From Bradyrhizobium diazoefficiens (GTDB taxonomy: Bacteria; Pseudomonadota; Alphaproteobacteria; Rhizobiales; Xanthobacteraceae): DNA of 64,000 nt. Under the pieces are notes generated by a model. That model was not told the origin of the DNA and did no database searches. It saw only the letters and a program-made list of their open reading frames with translations. The stretch lies in NCBI RefSeq assembly GCF_016599855.1, contig NZ_CP067041.1, positions 4,712,001 to 4,776,000 on the forward strand, given 5' to 3'. This document shows positions 17,590 through 25,917 of the stretch, piece by piece (within the stretch, counting starts at the first letter, position 1; the number at the start of each line of letters is the position of its first letter). The position numbers were made by a program, and so were the translations under genes.

Positions 17590-18414
17590 TCACTGTTTGG
17601 CGGCAAAGAATTCGGCCAGGGCTCCCACAACCCCTTTGGGATCGTTTTCCATTGGAATGTGCCCGGCTGACTTGATCCGGACGAGCCTCGTTTCCGGAAT
17701 CTCCCGTGCGTAGCGTTCGGCGTAATCTACCGTCTGGAAACTGTCATCCACGCCCCACACCAGGAGCTTCGGCGCCTTCGACTGCAGAAGCGCCGGCAGC
17801 ATTTCCATGGTGTACCGATGGTCCGCGGCACCCGCGAGCGCCAGCCAAGAGCGGGCAACCCTTGGATCCGTCCAGGGCTCCAGGTATTCGGCGATCTCGG
17901 TCTCGCTTGCGGGACGTGCGAGCGCCTTCACCACGGACACGCGACGCGCGGCGAGAACATCGTCCCTCGTCGTTGCGGCAGCCACCGCCGGATCCCGGAA
18001 GCGGGCGACGCCGGGCACCGGCCAGGAATCATACATGATGCCGTTCACCACGGCGACGCGCGGCACCGCCACGGCACCTGCCAGCATCAGGTGCTGCGCC
18101 ACGCCTCCACCAATGTCGTGGCCGGCGACCATCACCGGGCCCTTGTGCCCGATCGCCTCGAGGAAACGCAGTAGCCACGTGGAGAGCCGCGGGACCGAAG
18201 CCTCCTCCACCGTGAGTTCACCACCCGAGCGGCCAAAGCCGGGGAAGTCCACCGCCACGGGGCGGAGGCCCGCGGCGGCGATGCCGCCGAGCACGGGCTG
18301 CCAGACGCGGCTCCAATAGGTGCCATGAAGCAGCAGCACTAAAGGACCGCCCTCGCCCGCAGTGAGATAGCTGATCGGAACGCCGCCCACATCGACTGTC
18401 TCGCGCCTTGTCAT
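17590..18414 (-). CDS. Alpha/beta hydrolase with aspartate nucleophile
   Basis: 274 residues. The oxyanion HG motif is LLHGTYW, the nucleophile elbow is GHDIGG (Asp near 98), the acid is probably in GVDDSF, and the base is in SAGHIPMEND. An Asp nucleophile points to the epoxide hydrolase/dehalogenase branch rather than esterases, but the Trp after the nucleophile seen in haloalkane dehalogenases is Ile here. It overlaps the cupin gene upstream by 4 bp, so the two are translationally coupled. Substrate unknown. Confidence 0.85.
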   Translation of the reverse strand: MTRRETVDVGGVPISYLTAGEGGPLVLLLHGTYWSRVWQPVLGGIAAAGLRPVAVDFPGFGRSGGELTVEEASVPRLSTWLLRFLEAIGHKGPVMVAGHDIGGGVAQHLMLAGAVAVPRVAVVNGIMYDSWPVPGVARFRDPAVAAATTRDDVLAARRVSVVKALARPASETEIAEYLEPWTDPRVARSWLALAGAADHRYTMEMLPALLQSKAPKLLVWGVDDSFQTVDYAERYAREIPETRLVRIKSAGHIPMENDPKGVVGALAEFFAAKQ

Positions 18415-18953
18415 CCATGGTCCTTGCCAAGCCCGACGGCTTCGTAGTGCCTGGTCGCGTGCTCGAGCTTGGTGAAAACGTCCTCATATCCGAGCGCCTC
18501 GCCGTAGGGATCGACGTAGGTGTACCCGCCCGTCACGTGAAAGAGCGTGGCCATCTCCGTGACGTCGTCCGGAACAACCAGCGTATGCGTCTCGCCGGGC
18601 GGCTCGAACGCATAGTCGCCGGGGGTCGCGATCCAGTCATGCTCGAGATAGCGCCATCCTCCGCGCAGCGTGAAGGCGTGCACCGGTCCGGAATGACGAT
18701 GACGCGACAGCACGCGCGAGGAGCGCACTCTGAGGATGTTGATGTAGTATCCTTGGCTCACATTGAGGACGAGCGGCCTGAAGGCGACGGTCGGCGATTG
18801 CGGGACCCATTCGCGCTCGTCGCCGTCGAGTTCGAGGGCGGAGCCGACGAATACATCGCTCACCATGCCTGCGGGCTGAGGTTTCTGGTAGGCGATCTTG
18901 CTTTGGTCGATGGTCCGGCGCTCGCGAGCCGGCACTTCTGATGGGGGCTTCAT
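18411..18953 (-). CDS. Cupin protein of the 2,4'-dihydroxyacetophenone dioxygenase-like family
   Basis: 180 residues with one cupin barrel. Metal-ligand motifs are visible as RHRHSG with HAF and, later, PPGETHTLVV; GGWRYLEHDW lies between. The family includes 2,4'-dihydroxyacetophenone dioxygenase, an Fe-dependent C-C-cleaving enzyme, and ChrR-like cupins, so dioxygenase activity is possible but unproven. Start 18953 has GGAGGAGA at ideal distance. It lies between GST (35 bp) and the hydrolase (4-bp overlap) in a minus-strand operon. Confidence 0.8.
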   Translation of the reverse strand: MKPPSEVPARERRTIDQSKIAYQKPQPAGMVSDVFVGSALELDGDEREWVPQSPTVAFRPLVLNVSQGYYINILRVRSSRVLSRHRHSGPVHAFTLRGGWRYLEHDWIATPGDYAFEPPGETHTLVVPDDVTEMATLFHVTGGYTYVDPYGEALGYEDVFTKLEHATRHYEAVGLGKDHG

Positions 18954-18987
18954 CGCAATATTCTCCTCCATTGTGAGGCGTCGTTCA

Positions 18988-19692
18988 TCATGCTGCCGGC
19001 GCTCCTGCGGCAGTCTGTCCGAACAGGATCTTCTTTCCTTCTTCAGTGACGGTCGGGCGGTTCGAATAGGGCTCGCCTCTCGCATACGCGCGCTGCGTGG
19101 CGGGACGCTGGCGAACGTTTTCGAACCAGCGCCGCAGGTTCGGGAAATCGTCCAGGTTCTGTTGCTGGCGCTTCCAGGGAACGACCCAAGGATAGCAGGC
19201 CATGTCAGCGATGCTGTAGCCGTCGCCAGCGACGAACGTGCGGTTTTCGAGATGACGATCGAGCACGCCGTAGAGGCGGTTCGTCTCCTTGACGTAGCGC
19301 TCGATCGCGTAGGGGATTTTGCTCGGCGCGTAGAGCCCAAAATGGTGGTTCTGCCCAGCCATCGGCCCTAGCCCTCCCACCTGCCAAAACAGCCATTCCA
19401 TCGCCGTCTTGCGGCCGCGCACGTCGTTCGGCAGGAAACGTCCGGTCTTCTCGGCGAGATACAGCAGGATGGCCCCCGACTCGAACACGCTTACCGGGTC
19501 GCCTTCATCCGACGGCACGAGATCGATGATGGCCGGCATGCGGTTGTTCGGCGAGATGGCGAGGAAGTCGGGCCTGAACTGATCGCCGGCGCTGATGTCG
19601 ACCGGGTGGATCGTGTAGTTCAGTCCGGCCTCCTCCAGAAACATCGCGATCTTGTGACCGTTCGGCGTCGGCCAATAGTAAAACTCGATCAT
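18988..19692 (-). CDS. Glutathione S-transferase
   Basis: 234 residues, paralogue of 11074-11781. It has IEFYYWPTPNGHKIAMFLEE, NNRMPAI and FESGAILLYLAEKTG in the N-terminal thioredoxin domain, and DGYSIADMACYPWV in the helical domain. The TPN motif again indicates the YghU/YfcG type. The start at 19692 follows GAGGAG at 6 nt and begins like the other paralogue. It sits between an AhpD-like gene and a cupin gene in one direction. Confidence 0.88.
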   Translation of the reverse strand: MIEFYYWPTPNGHKIAMFLEEAGLNYTIHPVDISAGDQFRPDFLAISPNNRMPAIIDLVPSDEGDPVSVFESGAILLYLAEKTGRFLPNDVRGRKTAMEWLFWQVGGLGPMAGQNHHFGLYAPSKIPYAIERYVKETNRLYGVLDRHLENRTFVAGDGYSIADMACYPWVVPWKRQQQNLDDFPNLRRWFENVRQRPATQRAYARGEPYSNRPTVTEEGKKILFGQTAAGAPAA

Positions 19693-19767
19693 TTGGATCT
19701 CCTCGCTCATTCGCCAGCTGCGTAGTACAGGCCGCCCGCGCCTAAGCACGGGCGCCCTGGACCTGGC

Positions 19768-20343
19768 TCAGGCAGCCGGCCTCAATTTGCCCGGTGCGCT
19801 CCACTCGGCGCCTTTCATGAAAGCGTCGTTCGGCGTCTGCGCGAGATGGTTGGTGTAGTTCGAGATGAGCTTCGTGGCCGCGAGGACAAGAATATCGAGC
19901 GCTGCGCGATTGTCGTGGCCCGCAGCCTTGAATGCGGCGACGTCGGCCTCGCTCACGAATCCGCGCTGGCGGGTGATCTTGGCGGCGAACTGGCGCAGGG
20001 CCTGCAGCTTGGGGTCTGCGATCGGTCGGCCCTCACGAACGGCAGCGATGGTGTCGTCGTCGACCTTCGCCATGCGCGATAGATTGGTGTGACCGGCCAT
20101 GCAATACGTGCACTCGTTTTCGTAGATGATCGCGAGATAGACGACGTTGCGTTCCTGCGGCGTGAAGCCGGTCTTTTCCGCAATTCCCCACAGCGTGCTA
20201 TAGGCCTCGAGGGCAGCGGGACTTTCCGCCAGCACGCGATGAAGGTTGGGCACGAAGCCCCACGCGTTTTGAACGCCGTCTAGGATCTCGGCCGAAGCCG
20301 CCGGTGCAGTGGAGGTGTCGTGAAGCGAGAAGCCGTTGATCAT
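19768..20343 (-). CDS. AhpD-like carboxymuconolactone decarboxylase-family protein
   Basis: 191 residues, CMD fold, with the redox motif ECTYCMAGH (CxxC and His) near residue 78. It is only distantly similar to the AhpD-like pair of modules 1 and 2. It is the first gene of the minus-strand run AhpD, GST, cupin, hydrolase, dehydrogenase. Palindromes ATTCC-N5-GGAAT precede it, matching those before the LysR and peroxiredoxin genes, so control by that LysR protein is likely. Probable role: peroxide or thiol stress handling. Confidence 0.85.
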   Translation of the reverse strand: MINGFSLHDTSTAPAASAEILDGVQNAWGFVPNLHRVLAESPAALEAYSTLWGIAEKTGFTPQERNVVYLAIIYENECTYCMAGHTNLSRMAKVDDDTIAAVREGRPIADPKLQALRQFAAKITRQRGFVSEADVAAFKAAGHDNRAALDILVLAATKLISNYTNHLAQTPNDAFMKGAEWSAPGKLRPAA

Positions 20344-20433
20344 TTGCGCTCTCCTGTTGGCAAAGCCTGGTTGACTTCCCCACCCTGCTCCATTCCCGCT
20401 CCTTCAGGCAGGGACGCGGAGGCGATATCAATC

Positions 20434-20544
20434 ATTCCCCCAAAGAATGGGGGCGGCAATGGAATGATGGGTAAGGGCGGCTAACCCATTCGGGACGCCG
20501 CCGGGGCATTCCGCGTTGGAATAATAGATATTCCCGCATTGAAG
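20434..20544. promoter_or_regulatory. Cluster of LysR-type palindromes in the divergent promoter
   Basis: Three 15-bp elements of ATTCC-N5-GGAAT type: 20434-20448 (ends AGAAT), 20508-20522 (perfect) and 20530-20544 (imperfect). They lie between the AhpD-like gene (minus) and the haloalkane dehalogenase-like gene (plus). Same element at 23616 and 25025. Confidence 0.65.
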
Positions 20545-20704
20545 CTGGTTACAAATACCGCGTCGTAGCAGCTTGGCCGCGCAAGAAGGCGAAGGTGGAT
20601 TCGCATCTTGCTGAAGCAGATCAGGCGGACCAGGGCCAGTCAGAGTGTCACTGGCGTCCTTTCTGGATAGCTAAGCCGGAAGGAAAGCGGCGGGAGGAGC
20701 GCAA

Positions 20705-21604
20705 GTGTTCTCACAGGAGCAGTGGCCGTTCGAGCCGAAGTTCAAGCGCGTCAACGGCTGGCGCATGCATTATATCGATGAGGGCGCCGGCGAGCCGATC
20801 GTTCTCCTGCATGGCAATCCCGCTTGGGGCTTTCTCTACCGCAAGTTCGTGAAGCCGCTGACCTCGGCGGGGCGGCGCGTCATCGTTCCTGACATGATCG
20901 GGTTCGGTCTGTCCGAGAAGCCGGTCCGCGAACAGGCTCACAGCCTTGATGGCCACATCGCAAATCTCACGGGCTTGCTGCGGCAGTTGGACGTGCGCAA
21001 CGCGACGATTGTTTGCCACGATTGGGGCGGTCCGACAGGTCTTGGATTTGCATTGTCCAATGCCGACCGCGTCCGCGCCCTGGTGATCATGAGCACGTGG
21101 GCTTGGCCGTTGCCGGCGGCGGAATTCCACAAACGGATATTCCCCTGGCGCATGATGCACGCACCCCTCGTCGGTCCGTACCTTCTCGGCCGGCACAACG
21201 CCCTAGCCGGCCGCGGCATGTATTTGTCGGTAGTCGATCGAAAGAAGTTCGCGACGGAGGCTCAGCGCATCTACGAAAGCATCCTCCCTGACCCGGCCTC
21301 GCGCCTTCTGACGTGGACCTGGCCACGATGGATTCCGCTGGACGGGAACGCGCGGGGCTTTTCGCGCTTCGAGTGGCTGGAACGCGAGCTGAGCAAATCA
21401 AAGCTCCCGGCGCTCCTGGTGTGGGGCAGAGAAGATGAGGTGTTCGATCACAAGACGTTCGCGACCCGCTTCAAGGAGCTGTTGCCGCACGCCGAAGGGC
21501 CCGAACTGGTGACGGGGCGCCACTTCCTCCAGGAGGACTCGGGAGCGGAGATCGCTGAGAAGATCAACCTTTTCCTCGACCGCATCGACGGGAGGCAGTC
21601 GTGA
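20705..21604 (+). CDS. Haloalkane dehalogenase-like hydrolase (HLD-III type)
   Basis: 299 residues. The catalytic set fits haloalkane dehalogenases: halide-stabilising Asn38 (HGNPAW), nucleophile Asp106 with Trp107 (CHDWGG), acid Asp in WGREDEVFD, and base His in GRHFLQEDS. There is no Glu at the HLD-II acid place after strand 6 (IMSTWAWP), so the pattern Asp-His-Asp plus Asn-Trp is that of subfamily III. GTG start at 20705 has GGAGGAG 5 nt upstream. The next gene overlaps its stop by 4 bp. LysR-type palindromes lie upstream. Activity on haloalkanes needs assay; epoxide hydrolases resemble it. Confidence 0.85.
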   Translation: MFSQEQWPFEPKFKRVNGWRMHYIDEGAGEPIVLLHGNPAWGFLYRKFVKPLTSAGRRVIVPDMIGFGLSEKPVREQAHSLDGHIANLTGLLRQLDVRNATIVCHDWGGPTGLGFALSNADRVRALVIMSTWAWPLPAAEFHKRIFPWRMMHAPLVGPYLLGRHNALAGRGMYLSVVDRKKFATEAQRIYESILPDPASRLLTWTWPRWIPLDGNARGFSRFEWLERELSKSKLPALLVWGREDEVFDHKTFATRFKELLPHAEGPELVTGRHFLQEDSGAEIAEKINLFLDRIDGRQS

Positions 21605-22002
21605 CAAACATCGAAATCATCGATAATCCGGAGCTTGAAGGAACGAGAAGGGCATTGGTGCTGACCGAGGACCGCGTCGGGCATTACCCGGAGTTCCGGG
21701 ATTTCTTCGTGCGAAGCTTTTCGCTGGATTCCGCAGGCTCGTCGCGGCCCGGCTATGTCCGGGCTCCTTCCGGAATGACCTACGCGCTGGTGTTCATAGG
21801 GCGGAGCGGTGAGCCGTTTCCGGATGGGATCGAGGTCTACGGCTTGCCCGATGCGCTGGAGCCCCTGGACGACAGCAGCGTCGACACCGATTTATGGGCG
21901 CTTCTCAGGTGGATGATCGAAGGTGTCGGCGGCGAATGGCGCGTCGAGGAGCTCGACGCGACCGGGCGGCTTTATCAGCTGAGCGCCGCGAGTTCGGGAT
22001 AG
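21601..22002 (+). CDS. Hypothetical protein coupled to the dehalogenase-like gene
   Basis: 133 residues, acidic, no signal peptide or membrane helix. GTG start within GTGA overlaps the upstream stop by 4 bp, so its translation is coupled to the hydrolase. Segments such as YVRAPSGMTYALVFIGRSGE and IEVYGLPDALEPLDD do not match a family I know. The tight coupling suggests a partner or accessory of the hydrolase. Confidence 0.65.
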   Translation: MTNIEIIDNPELEGTRRALVLTEDRVGHYPEFRDFFVRSFSLDSAGSSRPGYVRAPSGMTYALVFIGRSGEPFPDGIEVYGLPDALEPLDDSSVDTDLWALLRWMIEGVGGEWRVEELDATGRLYQLSAASSG

Positions 22003-22024
22003 AGACTGCAGTGGCCGCCTCTTC

Positions 22025-23188
22025 TCACTCGGCGGGCAGCGCTCTGAACTCTTCGGCCTCGTGAAGGATCACACCCGAGAGCGGATCGAACTGGCCGACC
22101 CACGGCTTGCGCGCGAGCACTGCCTTGGTGTCGGCGTAGCCTGCGTCCCAACGCTGTTTGATGCCGGCGGCGCTGAAATCAACATCCTTGGTCTGGTCCT
22201 CATGTTCGAGCTGCGGCGCCAGCAGCGGCACCACGTGCATCCGGGTCTGACAGCCGTAACTCATCAGCTCGCGCACTTCCGGTCTGTCGCGCTCGTTGTC
22301 TGGCAATCGAGCTACGAGCTCGTTGATGACGTGTCGCAGCCGGTGCGCCTGCTGGTGTTGCGCGATCTGGCTTGCCATCCGGCTGGAGTATTGGACGTCC
22401 TTGTGGCGGTTGAGAACCGCCGCCATCGTGGTCGGCTCGGCACCGAGCGGATCCCAGAGGTGGACGCTGAAGATCAGAGAATCCTTTCGCGGATCATCGT
22501 CGAACACAACTTCCGTCGGCGTGTTGGAGAGGATGCCGCCATCCCAGTAGAGCTCGCCGTTGACCCGCGTCGCGGGGAATGCCGGCGGCAGCGCTCCGGA
22601 CGCCATGATGTGCTTCACGTCCAGTTTGCAGCGGCCGCTGTCGAAATACGTCATCTTGCTGGTGCGCACGTGCGCGGCCCCGACGGTGAGGCGGGGACTG
22701 CCGCGGTTGATCAAATCGAAGTCGACGAGTTCGGAGAGCGTCGCCTCAAGCGGTGCCGTCGAGTAGTAGCCGGCGTGCTCCGGACCCAACGGGTAGAAGT
22801 CGCCGGCATGGGCGAGCGGATTGGGGGTGAAGAAGCCAGGTATCCCGCGCCACACGGTCGTCCAGTACGACCATTTGTCGGCGAACAACATGCCGCGGAG
22901 ATCCCAATGAGGCGCGTGTTGTACCCTGCTCCAAAATTCATTCAGTCGCGGCAGACGGTCCTCTCGCCTGTTTCCGGCGATGAGGCTGGCATTGATGGCG
23001 CCGATGGACGTGCCGACGATCCAGTCCGGCTCGATGTCGGCTTCGTGCAGCGCCTGGTACACGCCGGCCTGATAAGACCCCAATGCGCCGCCGCCCTGCA
23101 AAACCAGTACGACCTGGCCGGGGAGGCTGGACCGGTCGGATCTGCGGGTCTGCGAGGCGGCCGTCCGACCTTCGATTGCCTGTTCCAT
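22025..23188 (-). CDS. Patatin-like phospholipase
   Basis: 387 residues. The N-terminal patatin domain has the oxyanion motif LQGGGALGSYQAGVYQAL, the nucleophile GTSIG with catalytic Ser (near 60), and the DGG catalytic Asp in YWDGGILSNTP. A C-terminal DUF3734-like extension carries NRHKDVQYSSRM. It lies convergent with the 133-residue gene. A fragment of a second copy is at 15149-15364. Role: lipid acyl hydrolase, often linked to PHB metabolism in rhizobia. Confidence 0.9.
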   Translation of the reverse strand: MEQAIEGRTAASQTRRSDRSSLPGQVVLVLQGGGALGSYQAGVYQALHEADIEPDWIVGTSIGAINASLIAGNRREDRLPRLNEFWSRVQHAPHWDLRGMLFADKWSYWTTVWRGIPGFFTPNPLAHAGDFYPLGPEHAGYYSTAPLEATLSELVDFDLINRGSPRLTVGAAHVRTSKMTYFDSGRCKLDVKHIMASGALPPAFPATRVNGELYWDGGILSNTPTEVVFDDDPRKDSLIFSVHLWDPLGAEPTTMAAVLNRHKDVQYSSRMASQIAQHQQAHRLRHVINELVARLPDNERDRPEVRELMSYGCQTRMHVVPLLAPQLEHEDQTKDVDFSAAGIKQRWDAGYADTKAVLARKPWVGQFDPLSGVILHEAEEFRALPAE

Positions 23189-23289
23189 TCGATATCTCCT
23201 GCTTCCGCTTGCCAGCTGCGATTGTCGCGCCTGATTCAGAGTCTTAGCGAGGCCCTGTCAACTAAGGCAGGCGACAGGCGACCTGCCCT

Positions 23290-23523
23290 TCATCCCCGAC
23301 CATGGAAGACGCAGCGCAGAAGCACCTCCAGGTGCGGCGCGGCGATGATTGCCAGGCTCGCTACCGCGCTACCCGTCATCGCATAGGCGAAGAGGGCTTC
23401 CCTTGTCGTCTCGGTCAAAGTCTGAACGGTTTCGAAGACGGCCGCTTTGGCCTGATTAACGCGGCTCCCCGCGGGGCCGACGTTCCGCGCCGGCATGGCG
23501 ATTGGGCGTTCATGGATGCTCAT
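23290..23523 (-). CDS. Small hypothetical protein with one hydrophobic segment
   Basis: 77 residues from an ATG preceded by AAAGGAG. The C-terminal half has a moderately hydrophobic stretch (YAMTGSAVASLAIIAAPHLE). No family recognised. It lies 101 bp upstream of patatin in the same direction and diverges from LysR. Confidence 0.5.
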   Translation of the reverse strand: MSIHERPIAMPARNVGPAGSRVNQAKAAVFETVQTLTETTREALFAYAMTGSAVASLAIIAAPHLEVLLRCVFHGRG

Positions 23524-23615
23524 CGCTTGCTCTCCTTTGCCGGCAATTGCTCGGATGCATAGAGAGATGGCCAATTCCGGCGCGGCGTGCCAGACAGGAC
23601 GAAGCGATACCGCTC

Positions 23616-23630
23616 ATTCCTGCGGAGAAT
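23616..23630. promoter_or_regulatory. LysR-type palindrome before the LysR gene
   Basis: ATTCC-TGCGG-AGAAT, ending 7 bp before the LysR start codon. The place suggests autorepression by blocking transcription or initiation. Confidence 0.6.
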
Positions 23631-23637
23631 AACCGAA

Positions 23638-24519
23638 ATGGATCGCCTGGCTTCGATGGAGACGTTCGTGCGGGTGGTCGAGACCGGCTCCTTTTCCGGA
23701 GCGGCCCGGCAGCTTCGCGTGGGACAACCGGCAGTCTCGAAGTCGGTCGCACAGCTCGAGGAGTATCTGGGGGTCAAGCTGCTGACGCGCTCGACGTGGG
23801 GCCTTACGCCAACGGAGGCCGGACTCGGCTATCTCGAGCGAGCCAAGCGCGCCCTGGAGGAAGCCTCCGAAGCCGAGCTCGCCGCGCGAGGCGCCGGCGC
23901 CGGACTGAAGGGCAGATTGCGCGTGTGCGCCGCGGTCACCTTTGCCCGCATCCATCTCATTCCCATGCTGCCCAAATTCCTGGCGCAAAATCCGGACTTA
24001 GAGCTGGAGGTCGTCCTGGACGACCGCCAGATCGACCTCGTCCAAGAGGGCATCGATGTGGCTCTCCGAATGGGAAAGTTGATGGATTCGGCGCTGACCG
24101 CACGCCGTATCGCAAGGTGCAAGCGTCTCGTGCTGGGCACGCCTGCCTACTTCGATCGCGCAGGCACGCCGTCGACACCGAGTGAGCTGAGCAAGCATCA
24201 GGCCGTCATCTACCTCCAGGGGGAAGGCAGCGTCTGGTCGTTTCGGCGCGAGAGCTCCGAATTGGCCGTCACCGTTAAAGGGAGATTGCGGGTGACCGCT
24301 GCGGAAGGCGTGAGAGCCGCGGTGCTCACCGACATGGGACTCACCATTGCGTCGGAGTGGATGTTCAGCCCTGAACTGCGGTCGGGCGCGGTGCGTGCGG
24401 TCCTGTCGGAATGGAGTCTCCCGCCCCTCGATCTGTGGGCCATGCTTCCGACCGGGCGCGCCGCGACCGCCAAGGCGCGCGCGTTCGTTGATTTCTTCGA
24501 ACGTACGTTCAACGCCTGA
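23638..24519 (+). CDS. LysR-family regulator
   Basis: 293 residues. The helix-turn-helix reads MDRLASMETFVRVVETGSFS, then RQLRVGQPAVSKSVAQLEEY. The effector domain is of the AaeR/DsdC-type short-linker branch (LEVVLDDRQIDLVQEGIDVALRMG). The start at 23638 gives the canonical N-terminus. ATTCC-N5-GGAAT boxes before this gene, the peroxiredoxin gene and the AhpD/dehalogenase divergent promoter indicate a local regulon. The inducer is unknown. Confidence 0.9.
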   Translation: MDRLASMETFVRVVETGSFSGAARQLRVGQPAVSKSVAQLEEYLGVKLLTRSTWGLTPTEAGLGYLERAKRALEEASEAELAARGAGAGLKGRLRVCAAVTFARIHLIPMLPKFLAQNPDLELEVVLDDRQIDLVQEGIDVALRMGKLMDSALTARRIARCKRLVLGTPAYFDRAGTPSTPSELSKHQAVIYLQGEGSVWSFRRESSELAVTVKGRLRVTAAEGVRAAVLTDMGLTIASEWMFSPELRSGAVRAVLSEWSLPPLDLWAMLPTGRAATAKARAFVDFFERTFNA

Positions 24520-24546
24520 CCGGGAATGCCGGCTGTCGCCGCGGCC

Positions 24547-24650
24547 GATGAGACGAACGAGCATCTATTCGATTGAACGAGGCATTCAACGTCTCGCATC
24601 GATCAGTACGATGACACCCAACGGAATTGCTCATCCCGAGCCTCCGACGA
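24547..24650 (+). repeat. Dispersed element copy F with extended leader
   Basis: Core GAACGAGCATCTATTCGATT, then GAACGAGGCATTCAAC. The following 60 bp (GTACGATGACA, GGAATTGCTCA, GAGCCTCC) match the leader at 50331-50450. It ends at the ribosome-binding site of the 24663 gene. Confidence 0.6.
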
Positions 24651-24662
24651 AGGAGTGTCATC

Positions 24663-25007
24663 ATGTTCGCCATCTCGACCCTGAACCGCTCGATCCGCGC
24701 GGCCGCCGCGAGCCTCGTCTTGATCGGCCTGCTTTCGCCGGCGAATGCGGGCCACCAGCACGATGCTGCGAGTGTCCTTTCCGACCGGTCGATCAGCGCA
24801 GCTCCCGACCATGCCGGCAACCAGGCGGCGCTTGCCGGTAGCCGGTCCATGCTGCTGACCTCGCGGCTGCCATGGCTTGCTCCGGTCGGCCATCGGCAAC
24901 CGCGCCGGGACGACGTGCCCTCATCATCCACGTCGGCGTGGGAGCGTCAGCAGCAGCAGCTCGACCACGAACTGGACCGCAAGCTGATCATCTGTCGCGG
25001 GTGCTGA
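24663..25007 (+). CDS. Hypothetical secreted protein with C-terminal CRGC
   Basis: 114 residues. An N-terminal signal peptide is likely (SIRAAAASLVLIGLLSPANA), followed by a His-containing start (GHQHD) and a Gln/Arg-rich C-terminus ending LIICRGC. AAGGAG is 8 nt upstream of the ATG. It follows a conserved leader and LysR. No family recognised; a CxxC end with His-rich mature N-terminus could bind metal. Confidence 0.55.
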   Translation: MFAISTLNRSIRAAAASLVLIGLLSPANAGHQHDAASVLSDRSISAAPDHAGNQAALAGSRSMLLTSRLPWLAPVGHRQPRRDDVPSSSTSAWERQQQQLDHELDRKLIICRGC

Positions 25008-25024
25008 GGCTTTGCACGGCGATC

Positions 25025-25039
25025 ATTCCCAGCGGGAAT
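25025..25039. promoter_or_regulatory. LysR-type palindrome before the peroxiredoxin gene
   Basis: ATTCC-CAGCG-GGAAT, perfect arms, 115 bp before the peroxiredoxin start. Same element as at 20508 and 23616. Confidence 0.65.
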
Positions 25040-25154
25040 AATCTCTAGTCCAACGGCCCGGCTACCCGGCGCGGTGGTCTCATTTAGTTTCCTGCGTGTG
25101 AGTTCAACGAAACGGGCGGCGCAGCCGTCTCACGCAAAACCCAGAGGAGATCCC

Positions 25155-25829
25155 ATGTCGCTTCAAGCCAGGCTCGACGCCTTCAAAGCCGATTTCGAAG
25201 CCGGCAAGCCGCCCTACAACGTTCCTCGCCCTGTCATCGAGACGATGCATCGCGCCACCGCAGAGCTGATCGAAACCGGCGCGGCCAAGCGCGCCAAGAA
25301 GGCCGGCGACCTCGCTCCGACTTTCTCGCTGACGGATCCCGAAGGCAACGTGGTCAGCTCGGCGGATCTGCTACGGCGCGGCCCGTTGATGCTCAGCTTC
25401 TATCGGGGCGTCTGGTGTCCGTACTGCAACATGGAGCTGCAGGCGCTCGAATCCGCCAAGCCGGAATTCGACAAGTATGGCGCCTCGCTGGTCGCGATCT
25501 CGCCGCAGACCGCGCCGAACAGCCGCAAGTCGGTTCGTCAGAACAAGCTCTCCTTCCCGATCCTGTCCGACGCTAAGGGCAAGGTCGGCGCCGCGTTCGG
25601 CCTGCGCTTCAACCTGCCCGACTACCTCGTCGAACTCTACAAGCAGCTCAAGAACGATCTGCCGACGTTCAACAACGATCCGAGTTGGACGCTTCCCATG
25701 CCCGCCCGCTACGTCATCGGCCAGGACGGCGTGATCCTCTATTCCGAAGTCAACCCCGATTACACCCGCCGGCCCGAGCCTGAAGACATGATCCCGGTTC
25801 TTCAGCAGGCGGCTGCCGTCAAGGCGTGA
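25155..25829 (+). CDS. Peroxiredoxin-like protein (AhpC/TSA type)
   Basis: 224 residues with a thioredoxin fold. The redox motif is GVWCPYCNMELQAL (CxxC near 98-101), preceded by GDLAPTFSLTDPEGN. The N-terminal 55 residues are a helical extension typical of this peroxiredoxin-like family in rhizobia. Start 25155 has GAGGAGA upstream. It is preceded by a LysR-type box and followed by old yellow enzyme 88 bp later. It would reduce peroxides or other oxidants; electron donor unknown. Confidence 0.88.
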   Translation: MSLQARLDAFKADFEAGKPPYNVPRPVIETMHRATAELIETGAAKRAKKAGDLAPTFSLTDPEGNVVSSADLLRRGPLMLSFYRGVWCPYCNMELQALESAKPEFDKYGASLVAISPQTAPNSRKSVRQNKLSFPILSDAKGKVGAAFGLRFNLPDYLVELYKQLKNDLPTFNNDPSWTLPMPARYVIGQDGVILYSEVNPDYTRRPEPEDMIPVLQQAAAVKA

Positions 25830-25917
25830 CGGCGCGTGAGGCGGCCGATGCGGCGCGAGCAGCGATCATCGGCCGCTGTCTTTCATCAGATCAAGCCCAA
25901 CCTCAAGGGAAACCACG

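Noticed and set aside
22061..23386. 441-codon plus-strand open frame
   Set aside because: Antisense to the patatin gene, which has its catalytic motifs.
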